Positions 54,420 to 64,000 of a stretch of DNA of 64,000 nt are shown here, piece after piece. Under the pieces are notes generated by a model. That model ran no database searches, had not been told where the DNA came from, and worked only from the letters and a program-made list of their open reading frames with translations. The position numbers and the translations under genes are program-made. Position 1 is the stretch's first letter; every line of letters starts with the position of its first letter. The stretch spans positions 8,268-72,267 of the forward strand of contig SSNU01000146.1 in assembly GCA_012064415.1 (NCBI GenBank). Reading direction: 5' to 3'. The DNA is from Gyrodactylus bullatarudis. Its lineage: Eukaryota; Platyhelminthes; Monogenea; Gyrodactylidea; Gyrodactylidae.

Positions 54420-55369
54420 ATTTCTTTTGGTGTTTGTCCAGCTTACATTATATTCTTATTTTTCAACTCTTCTATAATTCTTTCATAATTTGTAAAATAA
54501 TATTTTCAATCGATTTCAATCTGGCGAATAATAACCCCTTTATCTAATATCTAATATATATAGCGGATTTTCGGATTTTTATGAAAATGACGAAAATAAT
54601 TTAATTGCAAGAAATAGTTTTAAGGATTTATATTTAAGCCTTCCCCTAAGAAATTTGCATTAAACTTCAAATTATTAATCAGCGATTTTATTAATAACTT
54701 GAATGAAATAAACTTTTATCCTCTATTAAATGGTATAAATCTTAAGAAAAAAAATTATGGATGATAAAGTTCTATTCCTGAATCACAGAGAAACAAATTT
54801 TCTTGCATAAGAACGAGAAGATTTTTTTCTATAAGATGATGCATACTTATCTATAAATTCCTATGGGAATGATGGCACTTTGATCCTAAAAATTGAAAGT
54901 AAATCGAATGTATAACGATAATTCTAGCTAAACTTCATTGATTGATAAAAGAATAAAGCTTATTAATATATATAAATGTATTCATTTTCATTCATTTTCT
55001 TCTTAGTTTTAAGGTTGAAATAAATAAAATTTTCAAAAATATAGTAATATAAGAGAATGCAAATGTATTTATCTAAGACTTTTTAGATTGCTCTCATTAC
55101 ATTGTAATGACCTCTAGTTTTGTTTAACAACTTCGTCTTTTGAATAATTATCGAACAACTTGAAGAATAGCTCATTGATTATAACACAAATGATAATTTC
55201 ATTTCTTTTTTCGAACTATGAGTGAGCTTTCATGAGATTATTGAAATGTTTAATGACTGATGCATAACCAAAAGCTCGTATAATAAAATATCTGATTAAG
55301 ATAAAAATCGCCTGATATAAACATTTGAATGAAGATCTTCATGAATATATACTAATTTTTTTAAAAAAG
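54420..55369. other. Region upstream of gene 3
   Basis: No open frame of note. It should contain the gene 3 promoter and first exon(s) but none could be identified; a hydrophobic or signal-peptide exon was looked for and not found. Confidence 0.3.
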
Positions 55370-56153
55370 GATCCAGCCAAAAGATGAATGAAGACCAAAA
55401 CCAGAAGAAAAAAATAAAAGGATTTAAAATAAACCGAAGAAAAAATAAAAGTATGAGGTGGATTATTCTATATTTATCCTTCTAGTTATTGTTAAAATGA
55501 TAGGTAAATCAAATATTTGATTTTTTGATTCAAGAAGGAAAGCATATATGTAAGATATGACTGCCTAAAAGAAGTTGTAATAATTTTAGTGAGGAAAGCT
55601 AGAGGTGGGAACACTCATTGATTTTTCATAATTATAAAGTTGGTCTTTATCAGTGTGAGTTTAACCTCATTTTTTTTAAAACAATAATAGGTGGATCCCC
55701 AAAAATCCGTAAGTTATTTTTTAATTTTCTTACTTAAATAATTATTAACAGAGGAGCAACTAATAAAAGCCTCGAGACGCTTCAACAATACAGGTAATTT
55801 TTTTTAAATTAATTTCTAGATATCTCGAGCACAGGTATTATCTAAGTTCCAAAAAATAACAAAAATGAATTAATTAAATTTAGCAAAAATCTATATAAGA
55901 GAAAATTTGAGACGTGGGGGTCTGCGTAAAAGAGTTAAGCGGAAAAAACCTGCCAAAACAGCAAACGATGGAGAAGAGGATGAGGAGGAAGATGATAAAG
56001 AAGATAATTCTAAAGTACCAGAACTTTCAGCAGCCAAACAAAAAGCATCTTCAACTACTCCGGGTACATCAGCTAATCAACCTAATAAAACAACACTATT
56101 GAATGCAAATGATCCAAAAGAACCCAATGAGCAGGAAAAAAATAAAAAAATAG
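55370..56153 (+). CDS. Gene 3 5' block with 18-, 42- and 15-nt microexons
   Basis: 55370-55450 (81 nt, KKKIKGFKINRRKNKS), 55691-55708 (18 nt, GSPKI), 55752-55793 (42 nt, EQLIKASRRFNNT), 55820-55834 (15 nt, ISST), 55884-56153 (270 nt). All phase 1-1, with TAG or CAG acceptors for the last four. A second open frame at 55914-56102 overlaps the last exon but does not fit the paralog and is rejected. Confidence 0.7.
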
Positions 56154-59100
56154 GTTCGTCAAAAGAGTCAAGATTTACCAATTTTTACATTGAAATTTTG
56201 AATTTTTTTATTATTTTACATGTATAGATATGATGTATATTGGGTTGATTACAAAAAGTCTAAGTGATATATATGGTTATTAACAAATTTACATGTTCTA
56301 TAATCATGCATGAGAAAATATATATTTACTTGGCCAACGTTTTTCCACAATTTCCATTAGTAAGCATAGAAGTTTCATTTATGTAAAGTTGAGTTCAGGT
56401 GATATGGTATACATACATCGAATATTTTTAGAATTTTTTTAAAACAGGATCCTTGAAATTGGCTCTAAATTATTTTATTATACTTTTAATAATTGTAAAC
56501 GAATAATTTTCAATAGCTTATTTCAATTTCATTCCAGTTAGAAGTTCTTTTAATAACTTATTCCGCTCATTGTTAGACTCTAAAGAGTATGAAAAATAAA
56601 AAATAATAATTTTCGATATAGCTCCAATGCTTTGATTAAGATTATTAATGAGTAAGCCTTATAAAGTATGACTCGATCTCTTTTCATATTTTTCCTATTC
56701 CAGTTTACGTAAAAAGAACTCTCTGTCAGAAATCAAGCTGGATAAACCTTTTGCAACGGCATGTATTCAGGAGAACAAAAATGGCAATCTAAAATCAGGG
56801 GATATCTATGAATTTCCTTTTAATGCAAACGCTACATGTGTGTAAAATCATTTTAAAGTTAATAAATTTAGATAAAGATTTTGAAACTTTCATAGAAAGT
56901 AAGTATGTAAAATCAATTTCTAATTGAGTAAAATTCTTAAATCATTGAACCAATTAAAAAATTAAAATCCTCTTAATGAATAGTTCATTAGAATTAGAGT
57001 ATATTATAATTCTCAGTCATTGGTCATTCATGAATTTTGAAAGTGATTGCTCACATACCCTCTATATGAATACAATAATTTCATTGAATATCTGTGAATT
57101 TTTTGCTTCAAATGGAGGACTCATTGTGAGGATTTAGAAGTCAATTGAAATTATTTAGTGATAAAACTTATATTTTACCGTATCTCAAAAATTTGCTTAC
57201 TCACGCAAGTTAGCATACTTACGGTTAGTATGCTTACTTACGTTTTTTTACGTAAAAGTCCTTACCTAGTAAGCACTTTCACGTTTTTCGAATATTTCTA
57301 TCCCCAGTAAGCATATCTACGGTAAGTATGCTTACTTACTTATTTTTAAATTTAAGTCCTCAATAGTTTTATCATGAAAATCTTCTAGCATAAATAAGAC
57401 ACTTTGTTGACACTCTTAGAGCATGTTAAAAAGTGGATAATCTCATGGGGGTTTAAACTTGAAACTTCTATAGAAGAAGATAAACAATTTGATCTTTTTT
57501 CAAGTTATTGCACTAAATTTCTCGTGAAGTAACAAAAAGTATTTTATTACAAGATGGGTCACGTATAGTTGGCTAATAGGGGATAGTTAATGACTATTAA
57601 TCATGCAAAAAGTGTAAGAGTTAAATCTATCACATACTCTAGTCTATTTAAACCAATCAGAATTGTTTGGCATGAACATTTTTAGACTAATCATATCATA
57701 ACTTACACTATTTAAGTCTTTTTTTAGTTGAAACATTTAATTCTTATCTAAATGCTATCTACCACTGATATGGAAAAAAACTTTTCGCTGTTTGGAAAAT
57801 AATGTAAAATGCAATTCTAGATGCCATAAGATTCGTTCTTGTCGAAATAAATGAAAACTTTATAATTTTTAATAAATAGACAATAATTCTTATTTATGCT
57901 AGAAGATTTTCATGATAAAACTATTGAGGACTTAAATTTAAAAATAAGTAAGTAAGCATACTTACCGTAGATATGCTTACTGGGGATAGAAATATTCGAA
58001 AAACGTGAAAGTGCTTACTAGGTAAGGACTTTTACGTAAAAAATCGTAAGTAAGCATACTAACCGTAAGTATGCTAACTTACGTGAGTAAGCAAATTTAC
58101 GGTGACATATATACTGTTAAATTATAGATAATTTTTTAAAATAAAATCCGCTGATTGGTTCAATCAGATTTAAGCACATGAAAAGGGGACAGAGGAGTTA
58201 GTTTCTTATCTTTTGATTCCTCCTGACGTATCTATCCATTTTCAGTTGCCCACTTAGACTTTTAAGTTTTCTTCCTCTCTTTGTCTTTGTAGGTGTGGAT
58301 TCTTTTGCATTTATGATTTCGCTAATTACAGGTTTTGAGATAATTATATTAACAACTTTCACAGACTTGTCACTTGCTCTCACATTTGTAATTGTAGCTG
58401 GGACAGAAGACTGTAGTTGATTGAATTGAGATGTATATTCAACTACTTGCTCGTTTTGTTCACTAGTTGATTCAACTACTGAGTTGAGCTAGCTAGTTGA
58501 AACGCTTCTCTCCTGTGAATTCCAATTGAGTGACTAACTTCTTCGGCTTCCACAGATCAGGTTTAAGTACTTTGATATCATGGGGTTTGGCTTCCTTGTT
58601 TTCTGATAGTACGGCTTGAAACAAGATACTGAAAATGCTCACATCAGTGATTTGTGGCATTTAAATGTTCCAGTTCTCTGATGCTCCTTAATTCGCGCCT
58701 TCACAGGTCTTACTGTTTGCTAATCCATTAATAATTATTAACATTTAAACGAATAAATCACGCTCTTCTTTTTCAACCATAACGTAGGGTCTTTGCTTTT
58801 TGTTTTTGGTAAATTACGTAATTAATGACCAGGAAATGTCTTCTCAAACAACTTATTGTTCAGGATTTGGTGAGCTGTGTCCCCTTTAAATGGTAACTTC
58901 AAATACACCGGGGTCAATTCATTCACTGTTTAGTTGATTTGTTAAGAAGTAAACCCTTTATTAACGAGTTCTATTCTAGATACTGATGCAGTAAAGAATT
59001 TGGATTATAAGCAAGCTGGTCTATCTTCAAACAAAGATAAAATTAACATTTTTCTCGGCCCTAAAAATCAACCAGCAATAGATCCAAATAAAGTTGGTAA

Positions 59101-62100
59101 GGGCTAATTTAATTTTGAAACAATGCAAATTTGTTAAAGATTTATCTGCGTAAGAATTCACTATGAATTAATGAATTTTTATTATCGCATTACTCATTTC
59201 AGATTTGATCCAACAGCCCAAAAGATTTCAGAGTTTGTTTACTTTCAGAATATAGAGTCCTTATTATGCACAAAATTCTAGGTGGAGGAAAAATAATTCA
59301 AAAGCTGATATGGTTTACGATACACAATTATCAAATGATGCATATACAGAATATCAAAATGATAAAAACAATGTTTCAAAAGCTGATGTTTTTGAGCTTA
59401 CATTGCCTGATGGAATAACATGTTGGTTAAGTTTTTATATTTAATATTCTTTAGACGATCAATTGAAAAATGATTTGGAAACCCGTAAGTAACTTTCTTA
59501 TATTTTAATGATAAAGTATTATATTTAAATTTCATTCTTGAATCAGGAAATTAGATTGATCGTTTGATGCATTGAGTCAGAATTACTGATATAAATTTAA
59601 CTATAGATACTGAATTTTTAAATATAATTATATCCCGAGATTATATTTTATTGGAAATTTACAAAATATAGTAAATTTCAAATCTATTTCAGAAACTTCA
59701 AGTAAGTACTATTTTTACCACATTCTTAACGTAATTCTTAGATTGAAATATTTAATTTTTTCTTGTTCTGAATATAGCCAATAAACAGTTTCAAAATTAT
59801 CAATTAGAATTCACTTCTAGTTTTAACATACTTTACTTCAGAAATTTTGGCGGATGAAAGTTATAAGAACTTTGGTGGACAATTAATTGATGATAATGGT
59901 TCAAAGAAAATGCTGGTTTTCCTAAGTCCAAAATCAAGCCCTGCCAGTTTAGTTTTAGGTATGTAAATTAAAGAAAAAAATTTGAAATTCTCTGTAAAGA
60001 TCCAAATGAGTGAGCACGGTTTTCTTGAACGTCTATTCGAGGAATGTTGATCAGTGACCAATGTTCACACATCTGTTTTAATTTCTTAAATGTTCCCAAC
60101 ATGTTTCATGTATAAATAAATATCGAGAGTCGGTGTTTGGTTTGAAAAAAACTGACAAATCACTAAAAAAAACTTTCGTTGGTTCTTGACTCCAACATGA
60201 CTCAGAAAAACGAAAATTTAGATTTACTTAATTTATCGTGAAATCGTCGCTACCCTTCATCGCCTAAAGCACAGATTTCAAGTCGATGCATTTAAAAACC
60301 AGAATACCATACATATATTATCCTTTATTTTTAACTTTGTACCAGATAACCATGATATTTACAAACTTTTTAAATAATAATCTTACATATGTTGTGTAGA
60401 ATTTGGATAATTTGCTGATTATTCATAATTAGCAAAAACCTGAAGAATATACATAGTTTTATTCAAATTCATCAGGTTTTTGCCAACTATGCATAATTTG
60501 CAAGATATAAGACGAATATGAAAAATAAAGAATCAAGGTGGATGGGGAATCGATCTAGCTTATATGTATGAAATATGTTTTATAGTTTTAATTAAATGAC
60601 AAATACAGATTTATATCATTTCTTTCGATAAATATTCATATTTAAATAACGTATTTTCTTAAAATAATATTTTGTCTACTAATTTTATATACTTTCTTAA
60701 AGTTAAATTATAAAAGTCTTTCCCCCCTCATTGTACATGGTATATTTAAAATAGAGTGGGTCCCTAATTTGTAATTTTGAAAATTGAAAAAAGTAACCCA
60801 AGATTTTATAATAACTTAAATAGGTAGATTAAGAAAATATAAATTAGAATTCTTGATCTTCAGTCATCGGAAGCCTACTTCAAAGTAGATTGGTTAAAAT
60901 TTTATTTTAGTTTGAAAAATTTAATAATAATTTTCCGTTTTCTTGATATAAGATATAAATTCATTGAAAAATATTACCTAAGCTGCTGTTCTCACATTAG
61001 CTTTGTTTGAAAATATGTTTATGATATTTAGTGATATTCATGGGATCAGATATTTAGTTATCTGATTTATCCAAAGATGTATTGTTGAATCAATTATTTA
61101 AACTAAAATATTCAGCTGCAGCTTTCAAGATTAGGTTCATTAATAACATCATTATAAGTTTCTGATTTTCGCAAATGTCACAGGAATCTTCGTTATATTC
61201 TGAAATTATCGTGAAACGATTTTCTATAAGTCATAATGAATTTTTTTATTCGTGTATTATCTTACAAGTTGTAAAGAGATTCTGGACCATCAAAAATTCT
61301 AAAAGCATTTTTGAACAAGCTAGGTCAAAATAAATCCCATATTCAACGTCCCTTCAATAGTATGAAAAGTTGGGTGACTTTCTTACGATTCATGGAGGGA
61401 CCCGCTCCAATATATAAGAAATGTTTCTACACCTCTACCCATACCATAATACATACCTGGCTTTATAATTTATCCCTTATTAAATTATGGATCATAAATT
61501 TTTGATTTTTAGGCAATCAAAAAACCTTTTAAATTAAAAAGTTAATGTATTTTTCTTTTTGATTTCACGCCCTAAATTTTCTTATCTTTAATTTAGTAGT
61601 TGAGACTCTAAGCGTTAAATGGAAGCATTGTTTCTAGATTTAATAAACAATAATAAACAGGCATTTCCATTGTGTAAAGTTTTGTGCTTTTTGATCAAAA
61701 AAATTGACTCCTCTAGTTTTTCGAAGTTTGCTTATGTAGTTGTTATTTTGAAAAATTTTCTGGATTTGAAAGCATTTGAATATTTTAATGAATTCTGTGT
61801 GAATGAAATAAAAAACACTCGACTTGTGAAGAATTCAATCTTATACATACAATATAGATCAGAAAATTTAGAGCTTGATATCAAAAAGATTTGACATTAT
61901 ACTATTGATAACTTCTTGATTGGCTAAGAGTTAAAAATTTATTAGGGAGAAATATTAAAGATGCGGAGGGGAAAAAAGTATATGGAGCAGAGAGATAGAA
62001 ATATTTCTTCTTCTTATGAAAAAAAGGCTTCACCTCAAATTTAATACTAAATACAGTTGCAAAAAGTAGGGTGTGCCCTTTCCCATATGCCAAATCTGAG

Positions 62101-63912
62101 GAAAAACATTAATCACTGAACTAAAATAATGAACTGATGAATGAAATAGAGATTATTTATTCTGTTTTGTAAAGAAGTAAAAAGCGCTGACCAGTCTCAG
62201 TTGTCAATGGGGAACTTGATGTGATAATCTCAAATTCAGTAAATGAATAGTAGTTGTTGGGTTTTGATTTACTGAATAATTGAGAGTTAATATTAATATA
62301 AATGTTTTGACTTGTCTGAGCTTCCACTTCCGAGGTTTGGGGATGATTTAACTAAAATCTAGACTACTGACTCAATTAAAATACTTTTTTAGCTCAAAAA
62401 AAATAATTGCATTCATAAATGAGTGAGAAATCTCTTGATAAGGATAAAACTATCTCACGTATTCCACATATAATTAGGCAAAGAAAATCAAACAATGAAA
62501 GTGATCTTGCAGAAGATGAACAAACAAAAAATGCGGCGATTGCAAAATTTCAAGTTGATAAGCAATCAATAACTGAAGCTGATTTTGTGGAAATACCGTA
62601 TACAGGCTCAACTTCAAGTACAATTCATATGCTTAATTTCTTTCAGTGGATGATTTTAAAACCGCACTTCAAGCTGGTGAGTAGAAAGGATTCACGCTCG
62701 GGAATTTAATCTTTATTCATTTTACTAGCAAATATTGGTAAGAGTTTTTCGACGATTGTTAACTTTTAGACTTTACCAAAACTAAGGATTATGCTAACAT
62801 CGGCCTTTTGAACAATGAAGCTGAAAAAAAAATAGTTATATTCGGAATGCCAAAAAAGAATTCTGGCTTAAATAATCCGAATGTTATTGGTAAGAAATTA
62901 ACAATGAATTTACACAGATAATTGTAAACAGATACTTCAAAGTAAAATTTTTTCAATAAATTTTATATGATTAATAATTACAAAAAATCAATTTTAGACC
63001 CCAAGACATTCCTACTTTTATAAATGAGTATGTTATAACTAAATATCTCATTTGAAAACTCCTTCAATTCTTTTAGCATACATCAAAATCTTCATAATAT
63101 TAGTGATAGGAATTATAATTTACCATAATTCTTTTAATTATTTTTAAAATAGACAATAATGCTTATCCGAATTTCTAACATCTAGGTGTGAGAAGACAAT
63201 CTCCATCAAGTTAGAGTTCACATGGATATAGTAATTACCAGTGACCACACTTTGCTAGTAGGTTAATTGTCTAAAAACACTGTAATTTCCATATGGTGCT
63301 TATTTACAAAAAAACAGTGTGTAGGTGGTGTCAATACTATGGGAGTGTGGAGTAATAGGAGATGAACGGGGGTTCTGGCCTAGTGGTTAGAAGCGTTGCC
63401 TCACAACGTTGAAGACCTGGGTTCGAATCCTGGCTATGGCGTACTGACGAGTCCTAATAAGGACGAAACGCGTCTGCATCTGCCACCTTGAGTTGAATAT
63501 TATTCGACTCTCTTATGGAATTTACACTTGCTTATCCGAATTTCTAACATCTAGGTGTGAGAAGAAAATCTCCATCAAGTTAGAGTTCACATGGATATAG
63601 TAATTACCAGTGACCACACTTTGTAAGTAGGTTAATTGTCTAAAAACACTGTAATTTCTAAATGGTGCTTATTTACAGACAACAATGATCTTTTACAGAT
63701 GCCGAAAAGAAAATAAGAAAAATGCATTACCAGTTGACGAGACTCTTGCTAAACAAGTTATTTCTGAATATGAGGCAGATAGTAAAAATGTCTCGTCTGG
63801 AGACTTCATTGAAATCGATTTGAAGCCAGATATGAAATGTTAGTTTTTTTCAAATTATTATCTTGGCACTTATTTGTGTTAGATGAAGAGTTAAAGGATG
63901 AAATCAATAAAG
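55370..63912 (+). CDS. Gene 3: modular microexon gene, at least four units, runs off the right edge
   Basis: Exon chain: 55370-55450, 55691-55708, 55752-55793, 55820-55834, 55884-56153, then units 1-4. Phases and small-exon lengths copy gene 2, so genes 2 and 3 are tandem paralogs in the same orientation. The second basic exon (KIYIRENLRRGG then LRKRVKRKKPAK) continues into an acidic E/D-rich run and an S/T/N/P-rich linker, and is longer (270 nt) than in gene 2 (189 nt). Function unknown; a basic-acidic cytoplasmic or nuclear tail is possible. Neither first exon nor stop codon is in the window. Confidence 0.65.
56361..59096 (+). CDS. Gene 3 unit 1
   Basis: D 56361-56382 (22 nt, matching the 22-nt D of gene 2 unit 1), A 56704-56837 (LRKKNSLSEIKLDKP...SGDIYEFPFNANAT), B 56872-56898 (27 nt, as in gene 2 unit 1; KDFETFIE), C 58980-59096 (LDYKQAGLSSNKDKINIF then LGPK). 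The A-B intron is 34 nt. The B-C intron carries the inverted repeat at 57189-58098 and a PLE fragment. Confidence 0.7.
57189..58098. repeat. Inverted repeat, 210-bp arms, rich in GTAAGTATGCTTAC
   Basis: 57189-57398 and 57889-58098 are inverted copies. Inside each arm the motif TAAGCATACTTAC and its inverse recur (three clusters per arm), so the arms are themselves built from small palindromes. The spacer of 490 bp has no open frame. Probably a non-autonomous DNA element in the gene 3 unit 1 intron. Confidence 0.75.
58198..58960 (-). pseudogene. PLE GIY-YIG and tail fragment
   Basis: Minus strand: LPFKGDTAHQILNNKLFEKT at about 58900-58840 (linker), VKARIKEHQRTGTFKCH and a KPYYQKTRKPNPMISKYLNL piece (second half of the endonuclease, frameshifted), then a tail 58383-58198 (KRGRKLKSLSGQLKMDRYV). 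The GIY-YIG core is deleted. Confidence 0.65.
59140..59958 (+). CDS. Gene 3 unit 2
   Basis: D 59140-59149 (DLSA), A 59282-59421 (WRKNNSKADMVYDTQL...SKADVFELTLPDGIT), B 59455-59484 (YDQLKNDLET), C 59842-59958 (DESYKNFGGQLIDDNGSKKM then LVFLSPK). The A-B intron is 33 nt. Closest relative is gene 2 unit 2 (both have DAYxEYQNDKNN and FLSPK), which aligns unit order between the paralogs. Confidence 0.72.
60000..62889 (+). CDS. Gene 3 unit 3
   Basis: D 60000-60009 (DPN plus GA), A 62478-62617 (QRKSNNESDLAEDEQT...EADFVEIPYTGSTS), B 62647-62676 (MDDFKTALQA), C 62770-62889 (KDYANIGLLNNEAEKKIVIF then GMPKK). The A-B intron is 29 nt. The A exon is preceded by an in-frame open stretch from 62419, but the TAG acceptor at 62477 fits the other units. 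Confidence 0.7.
60010..62470 (+). other. Gene 3 intron with an unassigned 91-codon frame
   Basis: Intron between D and A of unit 3. It includes a decayed hammerhead-family repeat (60110-60175, related to 11880-11930), a small inverted pair near 60385-60500 (AATTTGGATAATTTGC with GCATAATTTGCAAG-like sequence), and an open frame 61619-61894 encoding 91 residues that I do not recognise. No splice sites or relatives support the frame as a gene. Confidence 0.3.
63160..63308. repeat. 149-bp direct repeat, copy 1
   Basis: TGCTTATCCGAATTTC... to ...TGCTTATTTACA. The second copy is at 63529-63676, with few differences, and a partial copy of its end is at 26688-26740. The two flank the hammerhead SINE. 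Confidence 0.8.
63365..63530 (+). mobile_element. tRNA-derived SINE with an internal hammerhead ribozyme
   Basis: A Pol III A box (TGGCCTAGTGG, 63376-63386) and a canonical B box (GGTTCGAATCC, 63420-63430) are spaced as in a tRNA, with an anticodon-arm-like CGTTG/CAACG stem between them. A full hammerhead follows directly at 63432-63490. The combination is that of the Sm-alpha type of SINE known from schistosomes. It ends before the second copy of the flanking direct repeat. It lies in a gene 3 intron. Confidence 0.85.
63432..63490 (+). ncRNA. Hammerhead ribozyme of the SINE
   Basis: CUGACGA core (63444-63450), helix II GUCC/GGAC with loop UAAUAA (63451-63464), GAAA (63465-63468), helix III of two pairs (AC/GU) with loop GC, and a canonical GUC cleavage site at 63472-63474. 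Helix I pairs GUA with UGC, with bulges further out. Unlike the PLE ribozymes here it has a full helix II. Confidence 0.88.
63529..63676. repeat. 149-bp direct repeat, copy 2
   Basis: Second copy of 63160-63308. It ends 21 bp before the acceptor of the next gene 3 exon. Confidence 0.8.
63698..63912 (+). CDS. Gene 3 unit 4 (A, B), continues off the window
   Basis: A 63698-63838 (141 nt; KNALPVDETLAKQVISEYEA, SSGDFIEIDLKPDMK), B 63883-63912 (30 nt, YEELKDEINK). Here the A exon is in frame only if entered in phase 1 (GAT GCC GAA AAG...), not phase 2 as in all other units. This would join C directly to A and make a separate D exon unnecessary; it reads as if D and A were fused. A one-base insertion in the A run at 63717-63722 is the alternative. 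Confidence 0.65.
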
Positions 63913-64000
63913 GTGAGCTTTAAAATATTCTAGTTACATCAAAAATTACTTCAAAAAGCCAGTATAAGTGAGTTATTTAAAAAAACTATCATTCGCATTA

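Noticed and set aside
55914..56102. Second open frame overlapping the gene 3 basic exon
   Set aside because: The alternative frame matches gene 2 (IYxRE then basic residues) and joins in phase with its neighbours; this one does not.
63087..63150. Hydrophobic frame (IKIFIILVIGIIIYHN) between C and A of gene 3 unit 4
   Set aside because: No donor before an in-frame stop, and no equivalent in other units.
1..64000. CRISPR arrays, bacterial operons, rRNA genes and stand-alone tRNA genes
   Set aside because: No regularly spaced short repeats, Shine-Dalgarno-led gene strings or rRNA sequence; the only tRNA-like sequence belongs to the SINE at 63365-63530.

Overview
The window looks like an AT-rich invertebrate nuclear genome. 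Coding sequence is split into many small exons by short GT-AG introns, some only 27-35 nt long. Introns and intergenic DNA are packed with animal transposons: Penelope-like elements (PLEs) with GIY-YIG endonucleases and hammerhead ribozymes, pogo/Tigger, hAT, MULE, Tc1/mariner, a Ty3/Gypsy-like element, LINE pieces and a tRNA-derived SINE carrying its own hammerhead. The phylum cannot be fixed from the sequence; flatworm, cnidarian or crustacean would all fit. Nothing is bacterial and there is no CRISPR array.

The main cellular content is a tandem family of at least three genes on the + strand: gene 1 (3' end only, about 5250-9982), gene 2 (about 19110-52304, to its stop codon) and gene 3 (55370 to beyond the right edge). 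They are built from a repeated four-exon module: D (10 or 22 nt), A (110-140 nt), B (27 or 30 nt) and C (about 108-120 nt). Intron phases repeat as 1 (into D), 2 (into A), 1 (into B), 1 (into C), so a whole D-A-B-C module is phase 1-1 and can be duplicated without shifting the frame. Gene 2 has eight copies, gene 3 at least four, gene 1 the last two. Genes 2 and 3 also share a 5' block: a basic exon, then exons of exactly 18, 42 and 15 nt, then a second basic exon. I do not recognise the protein. Each module encodes roughly 85-105 residues with a basic start, an ADFIEIP-like motif, a short YxxLKxxLxKG segment and a final YxxIGxxxxDxKKIVIFxxPK-like segment.

Layout: 1-357 LINE endonuclease piece; 859-4768 Tigger element with a nested hAT (1486-3418); 4806-4875 PLE scrap; 5250-9982 gene 1 3' end with repeats in its introns; 10030-18800 transposon graveyard (Tc1, a TIR cassette with an uncharacterised protein, MULE, two PLE pieces); 19110-52304 gene 2, whose introns hold PLE copies, a hAT MITE, a second Tigger element, the Gypsy-like element and several PLE pLTRs; 53348-53664 a near-perfect hairpin; 54125-54260 LINE RT; 55370-64000 gene 3, with a 210-bp-arm inverted repeat, PLE scraps and the hammerhead SINE.

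PLE terminal repeats share a recognisable cassette in several copies: CCAAT box, TATA-like box, then a type I hammerhead ribozyme. In nearly all copies the six-base loop II is complementary to a segment just 5' of the ribozyme, and the two vary together between subfamilies.
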